Assembly (NCBI GenBank): GCA_028673005.1
Contig: CM054115.1
Coordinates: 56,530,407-56,594,406, forward strand
Length of the DNA stretch: 64,000 bases
Source: Tanypteryx hageni
Taxonomy: Eukaryota; Arthropoda; Insecta; Odonata; Petaluridae
Reading direction: 5' to 3'
Shown here piece after piece: positions 1 through 12,420 of this stretch. The position numbers and the translations under genes are program-made. A model generated the notes under the pieces. The model was not told the origin of the DNA and did no database searches. It saw only the letters and a list, made by a program, of their open reading frames with translations. The stretch's first letter is position 1, and each line of letters starts with the position of its first letter.

Positions 1-410
1 GTGCGATATCTATTTTGTATGGTAAACCACTATACTTGGCAGAAATTTTCCATATTTGAAAAAAATATAAATAAGCAATAATTCACAGTAATATTATTAT
101 CACAAATTATTTAACAAAATTTATTTATGGAAATGTTTAGCATAAAAGCAGGTTGTGAAATTAAAAAAGTTATGGAAATTGGTAAGTTTAATATTATTTT
201 CTCCAAATATAAAAAAATATTTTAATTAAATAGTGGTGATATTTATTTAAATTTAACTTTTGAAACAAATTAATAACAATTTTAACTAACATGCACGTTG
301 CAGCTACACTCGCAATTAATTTGTAGTAGAATTTACCTAGCAGTAGGAGTGGAAGAAAAGCGACTTAGTCATCGAAAAAATGCTGTCAGGCTGATTTATA
401 GTACCAATTG
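1..410. other. AT-rich DNA, no gene seen
   Basis: AT-rich sequence with short A/T runs and no convincing coding signal on either strand. It ends where repeat R4 begins. Confidence 0.6.
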
Positions 411-1625
411 TCGGTGTTTGCATACTGCAAGCGCTAAAAAATCACCATACATCAAGATCAAAACTCGTAAATAAACCAACGCGATCTCCAGGGCAACAGC
501 ACTTCAGCCAAGTGGAGGCTATATGTATTAGATAAATTCCATGAGTTCTCGCAGAATATTTATAATTTTCCGCGACATTAAGGCAACTATCCGTAATTTA
601 AAAATTCTCTGGCAATAGGCTCGTGTCCAAGTTTTCGTATTTCAAGTCTTGTGACTCAGGTCGCCCTGCATGACAAATAAGAATAATCATTATTAAGGCA
701 ATACCCTATACATTACAATTATGGAAAAATTAGGATATTATGAATCATCATCCATGCCTTTAGCACGTATTTGGGTAAAAAGAATCGCAAATATCGACAT
801 TATATTTAACAATTGAAAAGAGTTAAAATTTCTCGAAACACAACATTAAAATACTTTTCACTTGTTACTAAATTTCGTGTTTTAGTATAATGACGTCATC
901 ATAAATTTACTTCGCAATTTAAAATCAATGGTATAATAATATATATAAATAAGACAATAATATTCATTTTTCGCAAAATTAAGGCATCGATCCGAAATTT
1001 CTAAAATCTCTGGCAAAAAGTTCGTGTCCAAGTTTTCGAATTTCAGATATCATGGCTACGATAGCCCTGTTTTAGTAATAATTATAATCATCATTAAGAC
1101 AATAGCCTATAGGTTACACGAATATTTATGTAAAAATTGGGAAATTTTGTGTGTTAGGATTATGGTGTCATGCCTTTTAGTATCTATCCGGATAACAAAA
1201 TTAATTTTAAATTATCACGTCATCATGTGTATACGTCTTTGGCTGAAATCAAATGGATTATAATGCAATATAAGCATTAAATCAATGCTCTTGAAGTACG
1301 GAAAATCAATTCCCATTGAAAGGCATTTGAGTCGTTTCTATGGTAGTTAATATTTTTCATTGCTGAAAACCAAAAAATCTTTCATAATTTTATGATTAAA
1401 ATAAAATTTTACACAAATTCAGCTTGGATTTGAATTATGTCTTCAATAAAAATAAACTTCATTCTTTCATCCACAGTACGGTGCATGCTCCGACTTTGTA
1501 TCTTAATTTTAAATAATTTAAAAAGGCAATTTTATATAGCCCTGCAAAGTTTTCAACCGTTTTATTATGGGAGATGGGAATGAAACAATGGGGTCAAAAA
1601 TACCCCTTAAAAATAACGTTTACTA
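411..1625 (+). repeat. Dispersed repeat R4, copy 1
   Basis: Collinear with 43873-45010. Shared landmarks are the inverted-repeat word ttgcatactgcaagc near the start, gtccaagttttcg, the aagcattaaatcaatg stretch and ggggtcaaaaatacc at the end. Copy 1 carries a partial internal duplication: the aaattaaggca...gtccaagttttcg block occurs at about 575-640 and again at 975-1045. At about 1274-1290 it preserves the empty version of the site that is occupied by a hAT-type MITE in copy 2. No coding capacity is seen. It may be a non-autonomous Helitron-like element (see 6957). Confidence 0.75.
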
Positions 1626-3430
1626 AAAAAATAATTTGAGAATAAGCCCTTAAAAATCAAAAGATTAAATAAAGTACTTATCTCGGGTATCTCCAATAGC
1701 TACAACATGATAATTAAATGCGTTCTCCGCTATATTTCCTAGCAAAACAGGTGACACCTACTTCTTTATATATAATCTTCGGGATTCAACCCATGCTACC
1801 AAACCTCCCCCTCTCCTATGACAATAAACCTTATGTTTTGTTAGGTTCAAAGATCGTGATACGTAGTTTCTAAACACGTTTTTTTTCGGTTTACACTCAT
1901 TACAGTGTATGACTCTCAATCCGCTCCCTTGATTCGGGCATACGCACTTATAAAACCGAACGAAGAACCTTGCTCCGCCAATTGCAAGAAAAACCAACTT
2001 CTTAAAATTCCACTTTATAACAATTGGTTAATAAACCAATTAGATGCTACCAGGCCATCTTCGGGGTTACATAAAAAGATTTTAAGTTCAAGTTACATAT
2101 ACTTTGTGTGAAAAATCCCAAAAAAATTACACGCAATTTATGTTAAATTACATCTATTCTAATTTTATAGTGAAAATCAGCGATAAAATTGTCAAGATAT
2201 GCAGTGATTTTTCAGAATTTTTTTCAGAAATTAAATTTCTTATCAGTTTTCTGTTTGCTGCAAGTGAAATGATTTCTCAAGCATGTACACATTTTAAAAT
2301 CCTATGTATGAATACATCTTGATTGTGTGTTTATATAAACATTAATGTAAGATAAAGTGAAAAGATTCTCCGTAGATATCGTTTTAGTTGGGCGAATAAA
2401 GTATGTGATCCGTTATTCATCGTTAATAAATTGTAAATTCGCAGGGCGTAATAAATATTTTACCGAATTTTCCTTTGAAAACTATTCCGCGATTATTCCT
2501 GTTTTCCAGTTATTCGTGCACGAGTCCCAATTGACACAGATAATCGAGGATTTACTCAACATGTATTGTTGGAGTTTTTGACTCATTTTTAGAAACGCAT
2601 CCACTATTTAAAACATTATTTGTGTTTTGCAATACACTTGTACGCAATACGCTCCGAGTTTTAGAAACGCTTCCCAAGCGTATTGCAAGATATATCTGAA
2701 CCTTCCTTTTCAAATTCGCACGCCCCAGACCCTCTCACCACGCGCACCCTCAATGGACATCCACCCACAAATTTCCCCTCCACACACACACACAAACCAC
2801 AAAAATACCGAAACACGTGTTATTTCAGAAACTAGTTTCGGTGAACTGCCACTGCAGATGGCTGAAATGCAGCAGAAATGCGCATCTGGTTTTCCATAAC
2901 CATATCGTGACAATTTAAGATACCTGAGCTAATTACTCTTTTTGATCTTTTGAATTTTAAGCGCTTATTCTTGATTTTTTTAGCAATAAGAGGAGCTCGA
3001 TAAGTCTTTGGTAAATGGAAGGAAAAATAACTAATACTTGCGGTTTTGCTATCCGCGGTTTTGATATTCACGTTAATTTGTTTTAGTATATGGGCAACTG
3101 GCATGGCACATCAGTTGTGAAGCTGTGCCGGATCTTTATTTATGTTTGTTTACCTTTATCGACGTACATTATTCACACGATCCTGTAATTCAATAATAAA
3201 TAATAAGTAATTTAAACTACAGAGAGACACAATATAATTTAGAAATATTTTGCCAATTAACAGATTCGCGAAAGATGATAGCGCAGGATAAGTTAGTAGA
3301 TGTTATGGAGACAATGAATCGACGGTGCGAAACATAAAAAAGTGAAGATATCATTATGATTATTGAAGCTAATAGTGCTCCTAAAGAGTGAAAATTTTTC
3401 ACGTGACCCAATATAAGAAAAGATGGGGTA
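1626..3430. other. Intergenic or intronic AT-rich DNA
   Basis: Short ORFs here lack recognisable motifs and codon bias, so I treat them as chance. A C-rich stretch with a short CA run lies near 2745-2800. No gene was identified. Confidence 0.5.
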
Positions 3431-3744
3431 AAATAAATAAATAACAGGTATTTCAATGACACTCTTTTATGTTGCACTCAAAAGTAGAAAATAAATTTTT
3501 GTTGCCTCAAAATTTTCATAGAAATTTTCATTTTGTAAATTTGGTGTGAAGCATAAAAGTGGGTGGCCAAGAAGAAAATCATGTATGCAAACTACATATA
3601 TATAAAGGCCACCAACTTTTATTCTTCACACCAAATTTACAAAATTAAATTTCGATGAAAATTTTGAGGCAACAAAAATTTATTTTCTACTTTTGAGTGC
3701 AACATAAAAGTATTGAAAAACATGTTTTTTATTTATTTTATTAT
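3431..3744. repeat. Long near-perfect inverted repeat (hairpin or MITE-like)
   Basis: The left arm (about 3431-3568) and right arm (about 3607-3744) are reverse complements for about 120-135 bp with few mismatches. The best block runs ggccaccaacttttattc ... tacttttgagtgcaac on the right against its complement on the left. The central loop is about 38 bp and contains tacatatatat. There is no ORF. This is either a foldback MITE or an inverted duplication. No exact target duplication is visible. Confidence 0.85.
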
Positions 3745-3841
3745 CTACTTTTGAGTCTTCGAGCTTTTTAAAATTTTCAAAGTTATTTACATAGTCCATA
3801 TTTATTTATATGTATTCTCGAATGAAATTGTTGAAACGCGT

Positions 3842-4310
3842 ACCCAAACTTGATAGATTAAAATGCACCACGAATATAGATAACGTGCAAAATTTCAGCT
3901 TTGTGGCATTTGTGGATCCAGAGATATAACGCATCAAAGATGTTGAACGATGACAACGCTCAAGCCAACTTCAATAAAAGTCAAAATCGGAAGGTTTATT
4001 GGACCTAAACTTGATAGATTAAAATGCACCACGAATGTAGATTATGTGCAAAATTTCAGCTGTTACGTTTGTGGGTCCAGAGATGTTACATCTCTGGATC
4101 CACCAACGAAAGATGTTGAACGATCACAACGCTCAAGCCAACTTCAATAAAAGTCGAAATCGGAAAGTCCGATGCGTACCAAAATTTTAAAGGTTCACCT
4201 GTACCGCAAATTTGGATTATGTGCAAAATTTCAGCTCTGTAGCATTTGTGGATCCAGAGATATAGCGCGTTAACCATGTTGAACGACGCTCAGGCCAACT
4301 TCACTAAAAG
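3842..4310. repeat. Imperfect tandem repeat, about 160-175 bp, three units
   Basis: The landmark gtgcaaaatttcagct recurs at 3885, 4046 and 4221. The words aaacttgatagattaaaatg (3846 and 4007), tgttgaacga and gccaacttca recur with it. Unit spacing is 161 bp, then 175 bp. The second unit contains a local inverted duplication around atctctggatccac. No coding function is evident. Confidence 0.8.
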
Positions 4311-4369
4311 TGTATAATAATAAAAATGTGTAAAAAGCTCTCAGTAAGTGGATAGGAGATCAGGCACAG

Positions 4370-4640
4370 AAAAGACTCCTTCAGTCTGGCCCTGTTATAT
4401 GTGAAAAGACAAGGCGTTTGCATGAACATTTGATGGTGAAGGTTCAACACCTGCTGGGAAAAGCTGTGGAAGAAGGCAAGCAACGATGCCAGCAGTTTCC
4501 CGCCGTTGATGAGGGAGTGAGAACGATGGCGAAAATGGTTCACTATATTGGAGGGGAGAGATTTGAGTCACACGCTGAGGAGTTGACAGAAGAGAACTTG
4601 GTGTAGCTAATTCAGGAGAGTTTGAGAGGTGATGACAGTG
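4370..4640 (+). pseudogene. Fragment of an unidentified coding-like sequence
   Basis: A stretch open on + from about 4345 to 4603 reads ...HEHLMVKVQHLLGKAVEEGK... HYIGGERFESHAEELTEENL before a stop, and then appears to continue as LIQESLRGDD after the stop. The acidic, amphipathic composition and the continuation past the stop look like a decayed coding sequence, plausibly transposon-derived. I do not recognise the family. It could be chance. Confidence 0.3.
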
Positions 4641-5985
4641 AATAGGAGGTGGTTATCTTACAGCATGCACAAAATTATACTAACAAACACACAAACCGCA
4701 TAAAATTTAATCATTATGAATTCTGACGCCATAATATCTAAATTTTACTAATGAATCTATTCATGCCTCGTCCAAATTCTCTTTTGTCTCATGAAACACG
4801 TCCCTTTCAGCCGCCTGCTTTGTCTAACCAAATTTGGCCTGTCGGATCGTAACGAGGCCATTGGAGAGAGAGAGAGAGATTTAAAGAGGTTTTGATGGAG
4901 TGTCGGTGGGTGGCGTGGGTCGTTAAGAGGTTCGGCTCTGACCAACACCGCAGCGCATGGAATAGCCACGTGATCGACCAGAAAACCATAGTAACGTGAC
5001 CGCACGATAGCCATTCGATGAGTACGTGGTCGAGATGAAATCCGAGCGTTTGGGAATAGCCCTGCGGGCTTGTGCATAGGCTTTTTGGGGTTAGTAACGT
5101 TAACGGGGAGGGAGGGGTGTATGTGGGATAATATGAGCACATTTGCATACGTTATTATTGGCGTGCTTCCACATAAGTATAATTATGCGAAATGGATTAA
5201 ATGTGATATCCCCAAAATCCTCATCTACTGTAAAAGGTCGCATGAATGACTTATTTCGTTACTATGAAAATTATTCTTCCTTTCTTTATATGAAATACCA
5301 CGACAGCGTAAAAATAATCGAGAGAATAATTTTGCTATTAATTTTTCCTTCGCATAATTATTATTCCTCGCCATTTAAAGTTCACGAGTCGCTCGTTAGA
5401 ACCTTACATCAACGGTACCTGCCTGACATTAAAATTCGCGAGGTCGATACCCTCTATCGGAAGTCTTTTGCGTTCATCTTATTTATTGTTAATCTATTTC
5501 ATATTAAATGTTGTACGTGCGATGCGTGAGATAAGGACGAAGAGATAGATATTTTTCCTCGCCTGGAAATAATTCCCGCATATACGATACCATTCGTTGT
5601 TTAATCTTCCGCTTATTATATAAGAAATGAATATTTTGTGCTATATAATCTTCGTGCAAAGCTTGCACAATTTCCCACTATCTAGAAGTTGTAGAAGGAA
5701 ATCGGATCTGCATATCAACGTTAATGCTTCCAAGCTCCAGACAGAGAAGAGCAAAATACTGCAATGCGCTCATAATAAAAACCTAAGGGATATAATACCA
5801 AACTATAAATAACACAAACTACGAGCTTCGCCGGCTAACGTAAAACAATATACGTTATTTACTGGGATTGTGTTGAAGATGGGTTAAAATTTTCTTCTTT
5901 TCATCCGCTTAAAACATTTTAACGATAAATTGATAAGGAATGATACCGTGAATAACGACGGGCTCGGACATTTATGAGGAGTAGT
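4641..5985. other. No convincing gene; short GA run
   Basis: Overlapping ORFs on both strands at 4757-5529 have no motif I recognise. A (GA)n run lies near 4865-4880. The higher GC content of 4800-5120 and 5380-5450 is notable but unexplained. Confidence 0.4.
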
Positions 5986-5993
5986 TAGGTTAG

Positions 5994-6205
5994 AGGGGGG
6001 TGAGAATGGGGGGAGGGAGGAAGGGAGAGGAGGGGAAAGGAGGGAGGAAGGGAAATAAGGGAGGAAGGGAAAGGAGGGAGGAGGGGAAAGGAGTGAGGAA
6101 GGGAAAGGAGGGAGGAGGGGAAAGGAGTGAGGAAGGGAAAGGAGGGAGGAGGGGAAAGGAGTGAGGAAGGGAAAGGAGGGAGGAGGGGAAAGGAGGGAGG
6201 AAAGA
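5994..6205. repeat. Polypurine minisatellite
   Basis: Head-to-tail copies of a purine unit of about 34 bp (gggaaaggagtgaggaag plus gggaaaggagggaggagg) give a strand with almost no pyrimidines. The proline/serine-rich reading frames on the opposite strand are products of the repeat. Confidence 0.95.
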
Positions 6206-6877
6206 CTTGAGTGAAAGCTAGGAACAAATTTCAATTGCAAATAAAATCAAATTCAATGCAATAAAATTTCATAGAAATAAAATTGAAGGAAATCTCAAAA
6301 TAAATAAATAATTAAAAAATCTTTCCTTGTGAAACTGGACTGGTTGAATTTTAAACCAAGCTCTACTTCGGATATTTTTAAGACAAGGGGTTGAATTCTT
6401 ATTATCGTACAATGCTTTTATTTAAAATGCATGATTTTAACAATTTTTGGATGTATAGACTTAAAACACTTAATTGTACACGCAAGGAAAAAAGAATTAT
6501 TTTAGCTTTTGTCTGTGTCAATTCCACAAGTGCATTCTAACCTCAATAACCTATATTTCTTTAATAATATATTCGTTCCACTAACATTTATGTATGTATA
6601 TTTGAAGGTCGTTAAATTTAATTTTCTATAACGAATTATTTTTGCCTTTCCGAATGTTTCAACCTACAGAGGTTTGACTGCGAAATGTAGTTTTTTAAAT
6701 CTAAACTAATAAATTTTGTCAACTTAGCTGCTTCTGTAATAATAACAAATAACGTTATAAAACTTTAAATAGTAATTAAAAAATAAACAAATATACGCGT
6801 TACATTAAATAAATGCAAAATTAATATTAACTAGGCGATCTAATGTCTAAGGAATCGACTAAAACATCGAATGCGTT

Positions 6878-6884
<7 letters not shown>

Positions 6885-6940
<56 letters not shown>

Positions 6941-6957
6941 TATATACATATATATAC
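6885..6957. repeat. (CA)n then (TA)n microsatellite
   Basis: About eight CA units run directly into a long TA run, then imperfect ATA repeats. It abuts the Helitron-like terminus at 6957. Confidence 0.97.
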
Positions 6958-7720
6958 TAGTAGAAGGTGCTTGCATACTGCAAGCATTTCATCTCACCTT
7001 GAAAAAACATTCATTTTTCAGACAGACATTTCATCATTACAAATATTCTTTTAATTCTAAAGATTTCAACTCCGCAGCGATTTTCGTTTTTCCCACATGT
7101 TAAAATAATAGTTTAAAAAATTCCCCAAATGTTGCAATTTTAAAAATTTTACACTTTCTTCATTATAAGGTTCTAATGCTACACATTTTAGCCAAATTTT
7201 AAAGTTGTAGCACTTCTAGAAGTAAAATAATATTTTTCTAATTGTTTAAATTTAAATAATTTTTAACGGCCGCCACAATTCATATATGGTAAAATTGAAA
7301 TGTTTATTTGTGCAAATTTACTACTCTGTAAATAATTTGAAAATTTCAGCTTCCTAGCTTATCCCGTAGTACCTAAACAGTTATCCATTTGTTTAAAATT
7401 TAAGAATTTTTAACTGCAAAACAAATTAAAATATCAAAATTTGTATAATCTCTATTTCGTGTTTTTAGGAATTCTACTTACGAAAAAGATTTCAACTCCG
7501 TAGCACATGCGGAAATACATAAACCATGAAAATTTGTTTAAACAATTGCGAATTTTTAGCGGCCGCATTGTTGCACTTTTTGAAGATTTTCGTTTTTTCT
7601 AGTTGGTTTTGCACAAAATCCTACCTAAGAAAAAAATTTCGAATCTCCAGCTCATCTGGAAGTGTCTAAACATTAGTATCCTCCTATATGTTATATCCTC
7701 CGTAAGATTCGTCGATATAT
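6957..7720 (-). mobile_element. Helitron-like non-autonomous element (3' end at 6957)
   Basis: Read on the minus strand the left boundary is a hairpin (TGCTTGCA, three-base loop, TGCAAGCA; 6986-6968), seven bases, then CTAG followed by T. This is the arrangement known for Helitron 3' ends. Internally there are several degenerate units of about 150-280 bp that share words such as atttcaactccg at 7065 and 7490 and aatttcgaatctcc/ctcatctggaagtg near 7640. The last unit ends in taaacattagtatcctcc, which recurs at about 54995, flanking the foldback element. The opposite end was not determined. Confidence 0.55.
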
Positions 7721-8024
7721 AATGATATGGATTCACTAACGAAATACAACGGATAAGTGCATAAGAAATCACGCAATAACGTAACATGAACATCACAACA
7801 TTCGATCAAGCAGTATTTCAGCAATATCTATGATCCAGAGGATAAATTTCAATAATCTTTAAACAAATAAACCAATATTTTTTAACTGTGGCTCTGGGAT
7901 AACGGTGTTTAATCCCATATTTTTTCTCCTCTTCTGCCACTGCATCATCGATTAAATTGAATCTCTTCACGAAGAAATTTAATTGAAACATCGATTGCTT
8001 GCTCTGAAGACCTACCCTCTTGAT

Positions 8025-10261
8025 CAAGGGTCGGCAACGTTTATATGTCGCGTGCCAACTTTTTCAAATATTTCTATTTGAGCCCTTCTACGTGCGCCAC
8101 TTAAAGAAAATTGGGTTACAGCATTTTTTTGTTCAACATAATTTATTATAAGTCTACAATAACAATTGTTAAATTGCTTTTCTCGTCCCTCATAGCGGTA
8201 AACTTATCGACCTATAAGTCTGAACTTTGAAAATCAACCAATTCCATCTCCAAAGATTCAATTCCAAGAAACTGGAAGTACACCAACTCGAGATCAATTT
8301 CGATTGCTTTCTCAGGGTACAAAATATATCTGAACATCATACGAGTTTCCAAGTCTTGGAATCGTCGCGCAAACTTTTCCATCAAAACTATGATATACGT
8401 ATGCAAATTTGGCCCTAATACTTTAAAATGTTCCTTGCTATCAATAAAGGTTTTTAGTTTTGGGAAGTATCGTAGATTCCCTGTCTGAATATCATCCTCG
8501 AAGAGCTGCAATTTCTTGCAAAATGACTTCCACCCTTCATATAAATTTAATACGGTTAGCCTTTTATCTTGAAGTTTAACATTCAACGCATTCAAATGTG
8601 CAGTTATGTCTGTTACAAACATAAGGTTTACAAGTCATTCATTATTCTCCAACTGAGGATATTCTTTTTTAATTTCATGGAGAAAGATCTTAATTTCAAC
8701 TAAGCAATCGACAAAATGAGACATTTCCCCCTACTCAGCCACCGAACGTTACATGGTCACCGTAATTGGATTCCATTTCTTCCAAAAGAGATTTGAATCG
8801 CCTGTGTGTGAAGAGCGAGTGACAATTGTATTAATTATATTTACTACTGTGGACATAGCGTTACTTAGAACATTTTAAAAAATTTTACAGCATAAATTTT
8901 CACGATGAATTACGCAATGAAAACCTAAAATAGACCTACCTAACCTTTTTTGGAGTAGCTGGACAAAGCCATTTTTACCTATCATTGCAGGTGACCCATC
9001 AGTAGTCACAGAAAACAATTTGTTCTTAAGATCAAACTCCTTCCCATTTCCAAAATCTGTGAACACCTTTTGTGGTTCCGAAAATCGGAGAAACAGCACA
9101 CACTTCTTCTATCACCGAGTTACGCTCTGCTGAATAAAATCGTGCAACTAATGTCAAACGGGCAACATTATTTGTCTGTGCTCTCGTCAAGAGTGAAACT
9201 AACGTCACATTTTCACAAGTCATTTTCAACTGATCATCTGTATTGTCAACTAAAGAACCTACACGACGCTGGAGACTTAGAGCTGAAAGCGGCACATCTC
9301 GAATTTTAGTTATAATATCCGTTTTGTTTGTAAAACTTTCAAAAATTTCTTCGGCACATTGCATAAAGCTTTCTTTCAAAAACTCACCATCAGTAAATGG
9401 CTTAACTTTACGAGCAATGTACAATGCAGCTGTATAGCTTGCTTTGGAGGAATTTTCATGTTTTCAAAAATTTTACAAAACCACCTTATTGTTTTTCGTA
9501 CGACACAACACAGTTATTTATATCTTCAGTTCTATCCGCAATGTTCATGCGTGATAAAGACAATTCATGTTTTGTTTTATAATGTCTTTGGACACTAGAA
9601 GTACGTGAAACAATATCTTCACTGCATAAGGCACACACAACCCGCTCACCTTGCTGTACAATACCGTACTTATCCCTCCATTCTTCCTGAAAGTCTTGAT
9701 TTTTTTGGCTTTGACATTGTTAAATTAGGGTAATAAAATTGTTTGTAAATAAGTCACTTCATAAAAGCAATTCAATCACTCTAACGTAGTTAAGACTTCC
9801 ACGGTGTTAATGCTCCTTTAATTTAACATGCGCAGTCAGCGAAGTGAAAAGACGAACTAAAGCTAGCGATATCTGAGAGATCGAACGACTGATGACATTC
9901 AATACATTGTAACTCAAAAGTGAGTGGATTCTTCTGCGCCGTCTAAAAAGATAATTTACATTGTATCTGAATTATGGCCTATTGTATTCAACATTCTTTT
10001 AATGGTTGCTTAGCTTTTATAACCAAATTCTTTCATTGTCGCTAATTTTCTAAGATACGAGGATAAACATGTTGGCGATCGGGTATCTTTGAAAAGAAAA
10101 GACGCGAACGCTTGTATGATGCATTAACTACGGCCTTTACGGCATTGTGTCCGTTAATTTAAAATTGCTAAGATATATTATTGTTCTTCATTCTACATAC
10201 ATTTTTACAGATTCTTCGCGTGCCACCATGTGCCACGCGTGCCATAGGTTTCCGACCCATG
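8025..10261 (-). mobile_element. hAT-family DNA transposon, decayed, minus orientation
   Basis: Terminal inverted repeats are CAAGGGTCGGCAAC on the left and, reverse-complemented, CATGGGTCGGAAAC on the right, each followed by G/C-rich ends that include gcgtgcc. Flanks are ctcttgat (8017-8024) and ctctagaa (10262-10269), a degraded 8-bp duplication with 6/8 matches. The interior holds a minus-strand transposase pseudogene. Length, TIR and duplication size fit hAT. Confidence 0.8.
8212..9717 (-). pseudogene. hAT transposase pseudogene (BED finger, GTF2IRD2/ZBED-like)
   Basis: A candidate Met at 9717 is followed after a frameshift in an A-run by a BED-type zinc finger (EEWRDKYGIV...CALCSEDI...QRHYKTKH). 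Then come the conserved hAT segment ARKVKPFTDGEFLKE, the FVSLL..AQTNN-type core, FSVTTDGSPAM (an RNase-H-like strand), QKRLG...GFHCVIHRENLC, and DITAHLNALNVKLQDK down to 8212. Frameshifts (near 9090 and at the A-run) and stops between 8622 and 8875 disable it. The C-terminal dimerisation domain is not visible. The family is known from multi-copy invertebrate transposons. It is not a host gene. Confidence 0.8.
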
Positions 10262-10269
10262 CTCTAGAA

Positions 10270-10980
10270 TCTAGAGTCTAGATCGTGATGAAGGTCATAT
10301 GTGCATGCGTGTGCCTGTGTGTATGCATTTGTGTAAGTGTTTATAGGAAGAGTGAAGAGCTGGAAGCTCAAATAGCTGAGACCTCGTGATTTAAGAATCC
10401 CTTAGTTCAGGGCACTAGGCAACCAGAGGTAGGAGTGGGATATATAGAGGACCGATAATAGAGTATGTGGGAGAAAGGAAAGAGATGCAAATTAATACCA
10501 CGCCCACTTCTTAGGCACTCAGTGAAAGCGACCTCATGATAAAAAAATCAACATTGAGAAATCTCCTCGCTCAGCATAAGCCTACCCTCTAGTCTTCAAG
10601 GAGAATAACTTCTGCAGCAAGTTAGGCATCTATTGGTGAACGGGAAGGTATGGAAGAGAAAATCTCTCTTTATAGAAAATAGAGGGATATTTCTTATACT
10701 ACGGTGTATATATTCTTCCTAAGATGGCGTCATGCGTGTGCGTGCTAAACCGTAAAATTCAGTTCCTGAATAACTACATCCTCTCCAGCAACGACAAAAA
10801 AATTACCAATTTCGCATTCGTTCCTCATTATTAATTTATCGTATTTCCTGTAAGGTAATACGCATATATTGATAACACGTTAAAGTGAGGTTTTCATGAC
10901 AAAAAATATCAGGCAACATCTGACTAAAATTGTAAGTAGGCTTGGTCGATTTCGAACTTCATTTTTCTTAAAATTCAACG
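10270..10980. other. No gene seen
   Basis: Low-complexity GT-rich stretch near 10285-10350, a cluster of tctaga words just after the hAT element, and AT-rich sequence up to repeat R1. Confidence 0.5.
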
Positions 10981-10984
10981 AATA

Positions 10985-11645
10985 TCGACGTTTTGCGGAC
11001 AGTTCTATAGAAATACGTGTAAAAGAAATATTATTTTACTTTTTATTGTGGTATCCCTGCTCTAAAGCTCCGCTTTTAACATCTTGATTTCATTATGGTA
11101 TGTTGTACAAATCTTACGTATAAAATTTATTTGACATCCGTTCTGCCAATTCCTTTCAAGTACCTAATTACTGGCACCCAGGTTTAGCTGATTCGGTCTA
11201 AATATGCTAATATGGTTTTGTATATGAGTACATTATAAATATTAAATTTGGTTAAAATTGATGCAGACAGTTCAACATAAATACGTGTAAAAAGATTTTT
11301 TTATTCCTTCTGTTGTGGCAGCCCTGCTTTCTGTCTATACGAAATATCATAATTTAGTCTTTATATGTTGCACGCCACGTTCATACAAAATTTCGTTGAA
11401 ATCGGTTCCGCCAATTCCTTCCAAATTCATAATTACCGAAAAGTTTAACTTTGCAGTTGTGGCACCCCTGCTGAGTTAATTCGGTCCAAATATGGTATTT
11501 TGGTCATTAATTTATGTGAAGATTCTATGTGCCAAATTTGGTTGAAATCGGTTAAGCCAATTCTCGCCTGATATTAGCATACGGACGGACGGACATCACG
11601 AGGATGATAGTGATTTTTAGTAATGACGAAGGGCACTAACAAGTA
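10985..11645 (+). repeat. Dispersed repeat R1, copy 1 (about 660 bp)
   Basis: Made of two related tandem units, each with gttgaaatcggttmagccaattc-type words followed by 'gtggcaccc/ccctgct'. It ends in gcatacggacggacggacat plus cacgaggatgatagtg. The same sequence occurs in reverse orientation at 32765-33400 and, split by insertions, at 14453-14604/16608-16745. A further partial copy follows at about 11660-11830. No ORF. Confidence 0.85.
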
Positions 11646-11829
11646 GGGATGTGCACAAGTTTCACGTGGTACAGAAGTTTTTTTCGTCAAATTCACCTAA
11701 TATGACTGTATACCTTCCAAATTCATAGCTACAAAAAATTCTAAACTTGTTATTGTGGTAGCCCTGTATAATCGGCACGGTTGAAATATGATATTTTTGT
11801 TATTTATTTATATGAAGATTATCTCTATC

Positions 11830-12420
11830 TATATAAAACTCAACCTGTCTGGCTGGCTGGGAGTCTGCCGTTTCCTTCAAATATTTCTCGCTTAATATCT
11901 TAGAATCTACTAAGCCTAATGAGCTGAGATTTTCCCAATCGTTAAACCCCTATGAGATGGTCCATAGAAAAATCAAACATCCCGGAATAAGTCCCGCACT
12001 CCGGGAGACAATTATATTTTCCCATAAGTTTGCCCGGGATTTTCGATTTTTCAAGGTGCAAGATTTTTTCTTTAATTCATTAAAATACGTAAATATCAAC
12101 AATTTTCTCCATTTTTGCTTTATTCGACGGCAAAAATTATAAAATATCTTATTCTTGCAATGTTTAGATGTTATACGGAGGAATTTGTCAGAAATACGCA
12201 TTTCTTTTCGAAATTATATCGCTTTTTCGTACTCTTTCCGGGTGTTGCCAAGGCGTCCCGCATTGTTGCCTCCGGTTGAATTAGCGTCTATTAAACCTTC
12301 AAATATACGAAAGAATTACGTTATACGCTTCGCGCTTTTTATGAAGCATCGAAATTATTGTTGTAGCAACGTCAAACGTAATAGATTGCAACTTAATTAA
12401 TTGCAGATAAGTTTGATTGT
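11830..12420. other. Repeat-like DNA with CCCGGG words, no gene
   Basis: Contains catcccggaataagtcccgc and tttgcccgggattttcg (11970-12050). Similar CCCGGGA-rich sequence recurs at about 14365-14425, which suggests pieces of one element, but ends could not be placed. Confidence 0.35.

Noticed and set aside
1024..1263. 79-codon ORF at the window start
   Set aside because: Lies inside repeat R4 and has no counterpart frame in the second R4 copy.
4757..5529. ORFs of 113-128 codons
   Set aside because: No motif, overlapping frames on both strands and no splice or codon evidence.
5884..6240. 118- and 80-codon Pro/Ser-rich ORFs
   Set aside because: Encoded by the 34-bp purine minisatellite.
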